Below, piece by piece: positions 1-6,084 of a stretch of 8,878 nucleotides of DNA. Numbering within the stretch: the first letter of the stretch is position 1; each line of letters begins with the position of its first letter. A program made the translations under genes and the position numbers. The stretch spans positions 1 through 8,878 of the forward strand of contig JAPKHB010000147.1 of assembly GCA_026647295.1 (NCBI GenBank), written 5' to 3'. This stretch comes from Planctomycetota bacterium (GTDB taxonomy: Bacteria > Planctomycetota > PLA2 > JAEUHO01). A model generated the notes under the pieces. That model saw only the letters and a program-made list of their open reading frames with translations, searched no databases and was not told the DNA's origin.

Positions 1-2
1 CC

Positions 3-128
3 CTTCTCGTCAAATGCGCGGAGGAAACGGCTCTCCCCGCCGGGGCGGCGCTTGCCGTGGACCGCGAGGCGTTTGCACGCAGGGTGACGGAAAAGATTTC
101 GGCTCACCCGAACATTGAGTTGATCCGT
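3..128 (+). pseudogene. trmFO: Fragment of trmFO (folate-dependent tRNA U54 methyltransferase), cut off at a junction
   Basis: Reading from base 3 gives about 42 residues that match the N-terminal third of TrmFO/Gid, the FAD- and methylenetetrahydrofolate-dependent enzyme that makes ribothymidine at tRNA position 54. The match rests on an ALAVDREAF block followed by RRVTEKI and AHPNIELIR; family members carry PAGGALAVDR, then VT, then a HPNI-like stretch with the same spacing. The frame enters from outside the window, so upstream residues cannot be judged. Near base 125 the match ends abruptly, well before the rest of the roughly 440-residue family, and the next codons read a shadow frame of the following gene. 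Base composition also breaks here: bases 61-120 are about 57% GC by hand count, bases 241-300 about 88%. The family call is fairly secure. Whether this is a broken gene or an assembly chimera cannot be told from sequence alone. Confidence 0.75.
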
Positions 129-1315
129 TGGTGCTGGCCAACGGCGTCTTCGACCTGCTGCACGTGGGCCACGTGCGCATGCTGGCCGCCGCGCGCGCGC
201 TGGGCGACTGCCTGGTGGTGGCGGTGAACGGCGACGCTTCCGTGCGGGCCGCGCGGGGGCCCGGGCGGCCGCTCGTGCCGGCGCGCGAGCGGGCCGAGTT
301 GCTGGCCGCGCTGGCCGTGGTGGACCACGTCGTCGTGTTCGACGAGCCCGACGTGGGCGCGCTGCTAGAGCGCCTGCGCCCCGACGTCCACGCCAAGGGC
401 CGGGACTACGCGGAGGCGACGCTGCCGGAGCGGGCGCTGGGCGCGCGCCTGGGCGTCGAGGCGGCCTTCGTGGGCGACGAGAAGCGCCACTCCACCAGCG
501 CGCTGCTGCGCGCCGCCGCCCAGCGGGCCGAGCCCCCGGACCGGATGCGGCCGGAGTCCGGCCCCGGGCACCGCGGCTTCGTGCAGCGGCGCCGGCGGGC
601 GGCGCTGGCCCGGGCCGGCTGGCTCGACCTCGCGCGGCTCGTGGGGGTCGAGGACGGAGAGGTGGTCGAGCGGGGGACGGGGCGTTTCGTGCGCCGGCTC
701 GTCCTGCTCGGCCGCACCGTGTACCTCAAGGTCGGCGACCCGCTTCAGCGGCGCCGCAGCCCGATCCTGGAACTCCAGCACAACCTCGCGCTCCGCGCGG
801 CCGGCTTCCGCGCGCCGGAGCCCTGGCTCGCGCTGGAGGGCCGGGTGGGCGGCCGCCCGGTGGGGGCGCTCGTGCTCGCCGAGGCCCCCGGGCCCGCGCT
901 GGACGTCTGGGCCCGCACGGTGTTGCCGGGGCTCTCGGCGGCGGAGCAGCGCGCGGCCGCCGACGGGTTGGGCGGCTGCCTGCGCGCGCTGCACACGGCG
1001 CGCTTCTATCCGCGGGACCTCACCGCCTGGCACGTCGTGGTGGACGGCAGCCCCGCGGCCGGGGCGCGGGACCTCGTGTTCCTCGACCTGATGCGCCTGG
1101 AGCGCGGCGGCCCGCGGCCCGCGCCACGCCGCGCGGCCCGTGGGCTCGCGGCGCTCTCGCTCTCGCTGGCGGGCGGCGTGCCCGCGCGCCTCGAGTGGCG
1201 CACGCTGCGGGCCTACCTGGGCGGCACGCTCGCCGGGGCGCGGCCCTGGCTGCGCCGCCTCACGCGCGCCCGCGCGCGCCTGCGCCGGAAGGGCACGTTC
1301 CGCACGCCCCGCTGA
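128..1315 (+). CDS. HldE/RfaE-type nucleotidyltransferase fused to a WaaP-type LPS kinase (5'-truncated)
   Basis: Residues 1-130 are a cytidylyltransferase-fold domain like the C-terminal half of HldE, which adenylylates heptose 1-phosphate for LPS core synthesis. Visible are NGVFDLLHVGH (HxGH at 12-15), the VNGDASVR strand, LRPDVHAKGRDY and the STSALL loop (122-127). Residues ~150-395 look like a WaaP/InaA lipopolysaccharide kinase: candidate ATP-lysine K201 in VYLKVGD, a catalytic-loop equivalent PRDLTAWH (295-302) and a metal-binding aspartate D320 in VFLDLMRL. The loop has PRD where relatives have HRD. The protein would be cytoplasmic. Known nucleotidyltransferase domains have roughly 15-20 residues before the NG(C/V)FD motif; here only MVLA remains, no Shine-Dalgarno precedes the TTG, and a stop lies in frame at 116-118. 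The true start is therefore probably lost at the junction with the trmFO fragment. Exact sugar substrates are not known. Confidence 0.8.
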   Translation: MVLANGVFDLLHVGHVRMLAAARALGDCLVVAVNGDASVRAARGPGRPLVPARERAELLAALAVVDHVVVFDEPDVGALLERLRPDVHAKGRDYAEATLPERALGARLGVEAAFVGDEKRHSTSALLRAAAQRAEPPDRMRPESGPGHRGFVQRRRRAALARAGWLDLARLVGVEDGEVVERGTGRFVRRLVLLGRTVYLKVGDPLQRRRSPILELQHNLALRAAGFRAPEPWLALEGRVGGRPVGALVLAEAPGPALDVWARTVLPGLSAAEQRAAADGLGGCLRALHTARFYPRDLTAWHVVVDGSPAAGARDLVFLDLMRLERGGPRPAPRRAARGLAALSLSLAGGVPARLEWRTLRAYLGGTLAGARPWLRRLTRARARLRRKGTFRTPR

Positions 1316-1334
1316 TCCCCCCGCCGGCCCGTCG

Positions 1335-1349
1335 GGGCCCCCCGGGCCC
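1335..1349 (+). terminator. Possible GC-only terminator hairpin
   Basis: GGGCCC (1335-1340) and GGGCCC (1344-1349) can pair as a 6-bp stem with a CCC loop, starting 20 bases after the stop codon of the nucleotidyltransferase-kinase gene. No T-tract follows, so it would not be a standard intrinsic terminator. In sequence this GC-rich, such hairpins can arise by chance. Confidence 0.25.
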
Positions 1350-1479
1350 GCGTCGCGCACCGGCACCCATCGGAAGCGGCCGACGGGCCCCTAGGCCTGC
1401 GTGCCCGGGCCGCTCCCGCCGGAGCCTGCGTTCGAGATGGCGGCGGATCCCGGCGCGGCCCTCTCGCGCGCGGCGCCCC

Positions 1480-1513
1480 CCCCTCCCCCCGGGCACCGGC
1501 CGGTGGGGAGGGG
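1480..1513. terminator. Strong GC hairpin between converging genes, possible bidirectional terminator
   Basis: CCCCTCCCC (1480-1488) and GGGGAGGGG (1505-1513) form a perfect 9-bp stem. The 16-base loop itself overlaps a 12-bp palindrome, CACCGGCCGGTG (1494-1505), which could form an alternative fold. Its position between two converging genes suits a terminator for both. It lacks T-tracts on either strand. The G-runs could also support other structures. Confidence 0.35.
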
Positions 1514-1673
1514 CCGGTCGAGCGCAGCCGGTGCCGGAGCGCGGATCCGAAATCCGGCAGCCATCCCCTTGCCTCGAACCCTCGAATGACGCACCGGAGC
1601 CGCGCTCCGTGCGCACGCGGGGGGGACGCCGCCCGCGGCCGGCTTCGCACGGCCGGGGCGGCGGCCGCAGGCC

Positions 1674-1752
1674 GTGAGCGAGCGGAGCGAGCCGAACGGG
1701 CCGGCGCCGAAGGCCCTGGGCGAGGGAGCGCAGCGACGGAGTCGAAGGGGTG
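1674..1752. repeat. Low-complexity repeat-like block with GAGCGAGC units
   Basis: GAGCGAGC occurs at 1676-1683 and 1685-1692, followed after about 30 bases by GAGGGAGCGCAGCGACGG (1723-1740) and GTCGAAGGGG (1741-1750). The plus strand is purine-rich and looks unlike the neighbouring coding sequence. From memory it resembles dispersed intergenic repeats with a GAGCGCAGCGA...GTCGAAG core seen in several high-GC genomes. It ends 14 bases before the stop of the STAND gene, so it would form part of that gene's 3' end. Confidence 0.4.
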
Positions 1753-1765
1753 AAGGCGTGAAGCC

Positions 1766-4700
1766 CTACGGGGTGACGGGCCTGGCGGGGCGGACGCCGA
1801 GGAAGGTGTCATGAGAGCCCGGGGCGTAGGCGTGCCGAACCGTACAGCGCGCGAACTTGGCGACATGATACCAAGTCCCGCCCCGGATGGCGCGGACGCC
1901 GGAGCCTTGCAGCACCAGGGGGTCAGTTACGGGTCCACGTCCATATGTGCCCGGGTGGTCACGACACCACTCCCCGACATTCCCGTGCACATCATGGAGC
2001 CCGAACGGATTGGGCGCGAACGACCCGACCGGCGCGTGAACCGCGTGTCCGTCGTCCACCTCGGCCGTGATCGTGAAGGCCTCGCTCCCGTGGCCCTTCA
2101 GCCACGCATCGGCGATGTTGGCGTGTCCCTGGAGCGAGGCGGGCTCGGGGCCGGGGTACCACCGGCTGTCTGTCCCCGCCCGGCACGCGTACTCCCACTG
2201 CGCCTCGGTCGGCAGCACCAGCCGGCTTCGCGGGAGCCAGCGGTCGCAGTCCTCCCACGAGACCCGCTCGACCGGGTTCCTTGCCGTGAGCGGAATGTCC
2301 CCGACGGTCTGCCCCGCCTTGTATGTGCTCGGGTCCAGCCCCTCGGTCAGCGCCTTCCACTGCGCCTGCGTCACCTCGTGCTTGGCCAGGAAGAAGGGCG
2401 AGAGCGCCACCTCGTGGACGGGCCACTCAAGTTTCTCGGCCTCCGGATCGTAGTTCGGCCCGCGCGGATCCTCCTTCTGCGCGCCCATCCTGAAGGTCCC
2501 GCCCGGGATCAGCACCAATACGATCGCCGCGTCCTCCTCGTAGGCGAGCCGCTTCGACTCCGGGTCGCGCGTCGGGACCGACCCCGAGCCCAGGTGGGCG
2601 AACTCGAACAGTTCCGAGTCCGGGTCGGAGCCGAGCGGCACGAGCCCGAGTTGCAACGCGATCCGAAGGCCCCCGTACTTGTGCGAGGCCGCGATCGCCT
2701 CGATCGTCGCATCCCAGGCCTCGGCGTGTTCGCCCAGCGAGCGCGACTCCAGCGTGGTCACGAAGGCGTGCCGGCGCTCGACCTTCGAAAGTGCCCCCTC
2801 GCCGTGGCCGCCGCCGTCGAGCGCGTCCAGCCCCGCGAGCAGGTCCACCAGGACCTGGTGCTGCCAGTCCACCTGTGGGTCGGCGAAGGTCCATGTGCGC
2901 CGCTCGGAAAGGCCCGCCTCGAGCCGCACGATCTCCTCCCGGATCCGCTGGGCCTGCTCGGCCAGGGCCTGGCGCTTCGCTTCGGCGTCCGCGCCCGTCA
3001 GGGCGGCGACCTCCACTTCGAGCGCCTCCAGGCGTACCCTTTCGGCCTCGATCTGGCGTCGCTCGTCCGCGTGATCGCGCTCCCGCTGGGCGTCACCGTA
3101 GGGCAGCGCACCTTCCCGGATCGACGCCAACCGTTTGCGGTGGTCGTCCCGGTTGCGCAGGACCTCTTTCGCCCGCGCGATCCACCTGGCCATCGCCTCG
3201 GCCCGCCCGGGCTCCAGCGGCCAGAGCCGATCGACCTCGTCCACCAGGTCGCGGACCTTCTTCGCGTCCGCGAGCCGCAGGACATCGTCGAGCGCCTGGG
3301 TCTTCGCGTTGCGTTCCTGTTCGACCAACGCAAGTGCCCGCCCCTTCTCGTCGCGCTCCCGCTCCGCGCGCCGGGCGCTCTCCTCGGCCTCCGACTGCTT
3401 GCGCAGCGCAAGGAGCGCGCCGCCCGTGGCCAGGAGCGCCAGGGCGGCGATCGCCGCGACCGCCGCGCGCTTCACCGCGCGGACGCGCCGGGCCTGGCGC
3501 ACCGCCGCGTCCAGGTAGGCCCGTTCGCGCTCCTCGAGGTCAAAGCCCGAGCCCGGGAGCAGTTGCGCCCCCTCGACGTCCCGGCCGCGCCAGTACTCCC
3601 AGCGCTTGGGTCGCCCGGCCGCCGCCCAGCGCGCCGCCTCGGCGCGCAGCCGCGACTGGATCTTGAGGAGTTCGGCCTCCGCCTCGATCTGGCGCGCGGC
3701 CTTCTCCCAGCGGCGCAGCACCGCCTCGTGCGCCACGGCCACCGTCTCGCCGGCCGCCGAACCCTCCGCCACCAGCAGCCGCGCCCGGATGAAGGCGTCC
3801 ACGAAGGCCCGGGCGCCCGCGCTCTGCGTCACCAGGACCTTGGCCGCGCGCCGCGCCGTGGCCCGGACCTCCGACCCCTCGGCCACGTCCACCAGCGCCC
3901 GCAGCACGCGCGGAAACGCGCCTTGCGCCTCCGCGTCCAGCGCCGCCCACGTCGCGTCGGCGTGCCGTCCGATCGCGCCCTCCAGGCCCCCCAGGGCGGC
4001 GTAGGCCGCAAACGTCAGCGTGCCGTCGGACCGCGCGGCCTCCAGGCGCGTGAGCGCGTGCTGGAGCAGCGGGAGCGCGTCCCGGCTCCGGCGCGCCTCG
4101 GACACCAGGATCGCGTCCAGGGACCTTCCCGTGGCCTCCTCCCGCTCGTAGGCAAGTCCGGCCATCGCGGCGGGCAGCCGCACGATCTCGGCCACCTCCT
4201 CCTCGTCCGGCGCCTCCAGGAGGTAGCGCCCGTCGCCCTCCTCCAGGCGCGTGAGCGCCGGGACGTCCAGGAGCGCCGGGTAGAAGTCGCTTCGAAGCGT
4301 TGCCAGCACCCACACCAGCCCGCTTCGGGCCAGGGCTTCCAGGACCGCCGCGAAGGCCTGGCGGTCGCTGTCGGTGACGCCCTCGCGCGTGAAGGCCTCC
4401 TCCATCTGGTCCACCAGGAGCACGAGCCGGGCGGGGGGCGGCTCCCCGCCGCCTGCCTGCGCGCGCGCCGCCCGCCCCAGCGCCCCGCGCACGTCGTTGA
4501 CGGCCGCCTCGGGGCTCTTCGCCCAGGCGCGGCAGAGCGCCACCGGCGCCCCTTGCAGGGCAAGGTCGGGCAGGGCGTCGGCTTGCGCCAGCCCGGCCGC
4601 CAGGGCCTCCAGCGGGGTCGGCCCGTCCCCCGGCCGCACGATCGCCCGGCGGCACAGCCCCGTGGTGACCTCGGGCTCGGCCACCCAGGGGCCGATCAGC

Positions 4701-5518
4701 CGCGGGAGCAGGCCGGCGCGGGCGAGCGACGACTTCCCGCTTCCGCTCGCGCCCAGGACCAGCACGAAGGCCCGGCCCGCGCGGATCTGCCGCGCCAGGG
4801 CCTCCCGCACGTCCTCGATCGCGCGCCGGCGCCCGAAGAACACGCGGGCGTGCTCGGCCTCGAAGGGCTCAAGCCCCCGGAACGGGGAGCCAGACCACGT
4901 GACCTCCACCGGCCGGCCCTGCAGCCGCTCCAGCAACTCCTCGCGCAGGTGGGCGCGGAGTTTCTGGCCGAACTCCGAAGGGCCCGCAAAGACGTGGTAG
5001 GAGCCGCTGAAGGAGAGATCGTCATGCGCCTGGAAATGGCGCTGGAAGAACGCCTGGACGGCCGCCCAGTCCGCCACCGCCCGCTGGGCCTTCGTGGGAT
5101 CGCTCACCGCCACCTGGGGTGGATCGCTGCGCCGGTAGACCAGGACGTGCGGCGTGCCCCGGTCGCGATGGGCGCGCACGGCGTCGGCAAACTCCCACTC
5201 CGTGCCGGTCGGGCGGCGACCGTCCTCCAGCGCAAAGCCCGGCGAGAGCGGCGTCCCGAGCCGGGCCCACAGGATGAAGACGGCCAGGTCGGCGGCCGAC
5301 GGGGGGGCCCGCCGGTCGATCTCCTCCTGGAAGCCGGCCGTGGCCAGCAGGGCCATCTGCTCCCACAGGATGGGCACCAGAACGAGGCGCCCCTGGAACT
5401 CGACCTGCAGTTCGCGGATCACGCTCAAGGCGACGTTGCGTTCCTCCGCCACGTCGCCCGGCGAGGAGACGAAGATCCGGAGCCGGGGGATCGGAATCCC
5501 TTCGTCCTTGGCCGCCAC
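1766..5518 (-). CDS. DUF4062 - nSTAND1 ATPase - TM - coiled coil - FGE-like protein (candidate defence/signalling STAND)
   Basis: A 1250-residue multidomain protein. Residues 12-~125 are DUF4062 (LRIFVSSPGDVAEERNVA), usually the N-terminal partner of STAND/NACHT ATPases and the likely effector. Residues ~211-600 are an nSTAND1 ATPase: entry motif FRGLEPFE...VFFGRRR, Walker A GASGSGKSS (256-264) and Walker B LVLLVDQMEE (365-374). A single hydrophobic segment at ~684-705 follows a basic stretch. Residues ~706-870 are charged coiled coil. Residues ~998-1248 are an FGE-sulfatase/SUMF1-like domain (IPGGTFRMGAQ, LPTEAQWEYACRAG, FGLHDVHGNVGEWC, IRGGTWY). STAND proteins are ATP-driven switches that oligomerise when a C-terminal sensor meets its trigger. 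Here the FGE-like domain is probably the sensor. I chose GTG 5518 because GGAGG sits 5 bases upstream and DUF4062 then begins near the N-terminus. ATG 5698 would add 60 low-complexity residues read through a hairpin repeat. The frame is intact. Confidence 0.85.
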   Translation of the reverse strand: MAAKDEGIPIPRLRIFVSSPGDVAEERNVALSVIRELQVEFQGRLVLVPILWEQMALLATAGFQEEIDRRAPPSAADLAVFILWARLGTPLSPGFALEDGRRPTGTEWEFADAVRAHRDRGTPHVLVYRRSDPPQVAVSDPTKAQRAVADWAAVQAFFQRHFQAHDDLSFSGSYHVFAGPSEFGQKLRAHLREELLERLQGRPVEVTWSGSPFRGLEPFEAEHARVFFGRRRAIEDVREALARQIRAGRAFVLVLGASGSGKSSLARAGLLPRLIGPWVAEPEVTTGLCRRAIVRPGDGPTPLEALAAGLAQADALPDLALQGAPVALCRAWAKSPEAAVNDVRGALGRAARAQAGGGEPPPARLVLLVDQMEEAFTREGVTDSDRQAFAAVLEALARSGLVWVLATLRSDFYPALLDVPALTRLEEGDGRYLLEAPDEEEVAEIVRLPAAMAGLAYEREEATGRSLDAILVSEARRSRDALPLLQHALTRLEAARSDGTLTFAAYAALGGLEGAIGRHADATWAALDAEAQGAFPRVLRALVDVAEGSEVRATARRAAKVLVTQSAGARAFVDAFIRARLLVAEGSAAGETVAVAHEAVLRRWEKAARQIEAEAELLKIQSRLRAEAARWAAAGRPKRWEYWRGRDVEGAQLLPGSGFDLEERERAYLDAAVRQARRVRAVKRAAVAAIAALALLATGGALLALRKQSEAEESARRAERERDEKGRALALVEQERNAKTQALDDVLRLADAKKVRDLVDEVDRLWPLEPGRAEAMARWIARAKEVLRNRDDHRKRLASIREGALPYGDAQRERDHADERRQIEAERVRLEALEVEVAALTGADAEAKRQALAEQAQRIREEIVRLEAGLSERRTWTFADPQVDWQHQVLVDLLAGLDALDGGGHGEGALSKVERRHAFVTTLESRSLGEHAEAWDATIEAIAASHKYGGLRIALQLGLVPLGSDPDSELFEFAHLGSGSVPTRDPESKRLAYEEDAAIVLVLIPGGTFRMGAQKEDPRGPNYDPEAEKLEWPVHEVALSPFFLAKHEVTQAQWKALTEGLDPSTYKAGQTVGDIPLTARNPVERVSWEDCDRWLPRSRLVLPTEAQWEYACRAGTDSRWYPGPEPASLQGHANIADAWLKGHGSEAFTITAEVDDGHAVHAPVGSFAPNPFGLHDVHGNVGEWCRDHPGTYGRGPVTDPLVLQGSGVRAIRGGTWYHVAKFARCTVRHAYAPGSHDTFLGVRPARPVTP

Positions 5519-5523
5519 GCGCT

Positions 5524-5528
5524 CCTCC
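5524..5528 (-). promoter_or_regulatory. Ribosome-binding site that sets the STAND gene start
   Basis: On the minus strand GGAGG occupies 5528-5524, five bases before GTG 5518. No comparable site precedes the in-frame ATG codons at 5698 and 5689. This is the main reason for the shorter protein. GTG 5530 is a further in-frame option with a poorer upstream site. Confidence 0.55.
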
Positions 5529-5552
5529 ACCGCCCCAACGCGCTCGCGCCAG

Positions 5553-5581
5553 ACCCTATCCGGCCCCCCCGCGGCCCGCAA
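5553..5581 (-). promoter_or_regulatory. Weak candidate promoter of the STAND gene
   Basis: On the minus strand TTGCGG (5581-5576) and TAGGGT (5558-5553) are separated by exactly 17 bases. They match three of six consensus positions in each box. Transcription would start near 5546 and leave a leader of about 28 bases before GTG 5518, which agrees with the chosen start. The boxes are weak, so this is only a suggestion. Confidence 0.3.
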
Positions 5582-5625
5582 CGGCCCCAGAGCCGTCCGC
5601 CGGGCCGCTGCCGGCAACGCACCGC

Positions 5626-5652
5626 CCCCCCCCGGTTGCGCCCGGCGGGGGC
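5626..5652. repeat. 27-bp direct repeat, copy 1 (hairpin-forming)
   Basis: This 27-bp stretch is identical to 7456-7482 in the same orientation. It starts with eight Cs, then GGTTGCG, then CCCGGCGGGGGC. It can fold: the leading C-run pairs with the closing G-run, then after one mismatch CCGG pairs with CCGG around a TTGCGC loop. It lies between the STAND gene and the hipBA promoter, and so outside every gene if the STAND protein starts at 5518. Together with copy 2 it brackets hipBA. Confidence 0.8.
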
Positions 5653-5700
5653 CAGGCGGTCTCCAGGCTCGCGTTCGGATGGGCGCCATGGGCCGCATGT

Positions 5701-5763
5701 GTAGTCGATCGACGACTTTGACGTTTGTCGCCGATCGGCGATATGCTAGGATGTCGTCGATCG
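5701..5763. promoter_or_regulatory. Three evenly spaced palindromic operators, probably for HipB
   Basis: Three CGATCG cores lie at 5706-5711, 5732-5737 and 5758-5763, exactly 26 bp apart. The first sits in GTAGTCGATCGACGAC (7 of 8 pairs symmetrical). The second is the perfect 14-bp palindrome TCGCCGATCGGCGA (5728-5741). The third is a half-conserved copy, GTCGTCGATCG (5753-5763). The outer arms CGATCGACGAC (5706-5716) and GTCGTCGATCG are exact inverted repeats whose midpoint, 5734.5, is also the centre of the middle palindrome. The sites overlap the hipBA promoter upstream of -35, in the spacer and at the start point. HipB proteins are known to bind several operators and repress their own operon, with HipA as co-repressor; that role here is inferred. 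Confidence 0.75.
5718..5747 (+). promoter_or_regulatory. Sigma70-like promoter of hipBA
   Basis: TTGACG (5718-5723) and TATGCT (5742-5747) are separated by 18 bases and match the consensus at five and four of six positions. Transcription would begin around 5754, with a leader of about 28 bases before the hipB ATG. The middle operator palindrome fills the spacer between the two boxes, so a bound repressor would block polymerase directly. Confidence 0.7.
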
Positions 5764-5770
5764 CTTGCTT

Positions 5771-5775
5771 GGAGG
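5771..5775 (+). promoter_or_regulatory. Ribosome-binding site that sets the hipB start
   Basis: GGAGG lies six bases before ATG 5782. It selects this ATG over the upstream in-frame TTG at 5725, which would place the promoter and operators inside the gene. Confidence 0.8.
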
Positions 5776-5781
5776 CCTGCC

Positions 5782-6084
5782 ATGCGCCTGCGCACCGCCA
5801 CGGACGTCGGAGCCGCCATCCGCCAGCGGCGGAAGGTCGTCGGTTGGGACCAGGGGACCCTGGCCGAGCGGGCCGGCGTGAGTCGCCAGTGGGTCGTGGA
5901 GGTCGAGAAGGGGAAACCACGGGCGGCGCTGCGGCTCGTGCTTCGCACCCTGGAAGTCCTGGGGGTGGAACTCTGGACGGAAGCGCCGTCGCCTGGGTCC
6001 GCGCGCGGGGCACTCCCCGGCGCCGGGGTCGACCTGCAACGCGTGCTCGACGCCCATCGGGGTCCTGGGAAGCGGTTGCGATGA
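5782..6084 (+). CDS. hipB: HipB-like antitoxin, Xre-family DNA-binding protein
   Basis: A 100-residue cytoplasmic protein. Residues ~7-63 form an Xre/Cro helix-turn-helix: VGAAIRQRRKVVGWDQGTLAERAGVSRQWVVEVEKG contains the five-helix pattern, with the recognition helix around residues 33-42 (VSRQWVVEVE). The tail (70-100) is glycine- and proline-rich and ends in basic residues; E. coli HipB (88 residues) likewise has a small C-terminal extension. Known HipB proteins dimerise, bind palindromic operators and neutralise HipA by holding it in a complex. The ATGA overlap with the next gene makes translational coupling likely, as is usual for antitoxin-toxin pairs. The three palindromes over its promoter are its probable targets. 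Confidence 0.88.
   Translation: MRLRTATDVGAAIRQRRKVVGWDQGTLAERAGVSRQWVVEVEKGKPRAALRLVLRTLEVLGVELWTEAPSPGSARGALPGAGVDLQRVLDAHRGPGKRLR

Larger units (their letters stand above)
1316..1765. other. Non-coding spacer between converging genes
   Basis: This 450-bp stretch separates the plus-strand LPS gene from the minus-strand STAND gene. Open frames across it are low-complexity P, R, G and A strings with no recognisable domain. It holds a short GC hairpin just after the LPS stop codon, a larger hairpin at 1480-1513, a less GC-rich patch near 1545-1610 and a repetitive block at 1674-1752. I found no tRNA, CRISPR or small ORF with a ribosome-binding site. Confidence 0.6.

Noticed and set aside
1565..1600. 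Possible tRNA-like T-arm on the minus strand (GGGTTCGAGG)
   Set aside because: The flanking bases do not form a T-stem, and no acceptor, D or anticodon arms can be built around it.
1811..5704. Very long plus-strand open frame antisense to the STAND gene (about 1300 codons)
   Set aside because: It is rich in R, P, G, L and Q with no recognisable domain. Long antisense frames are common in very GC-rich genes. The minus-strand frame carries clear motifs in five domains.
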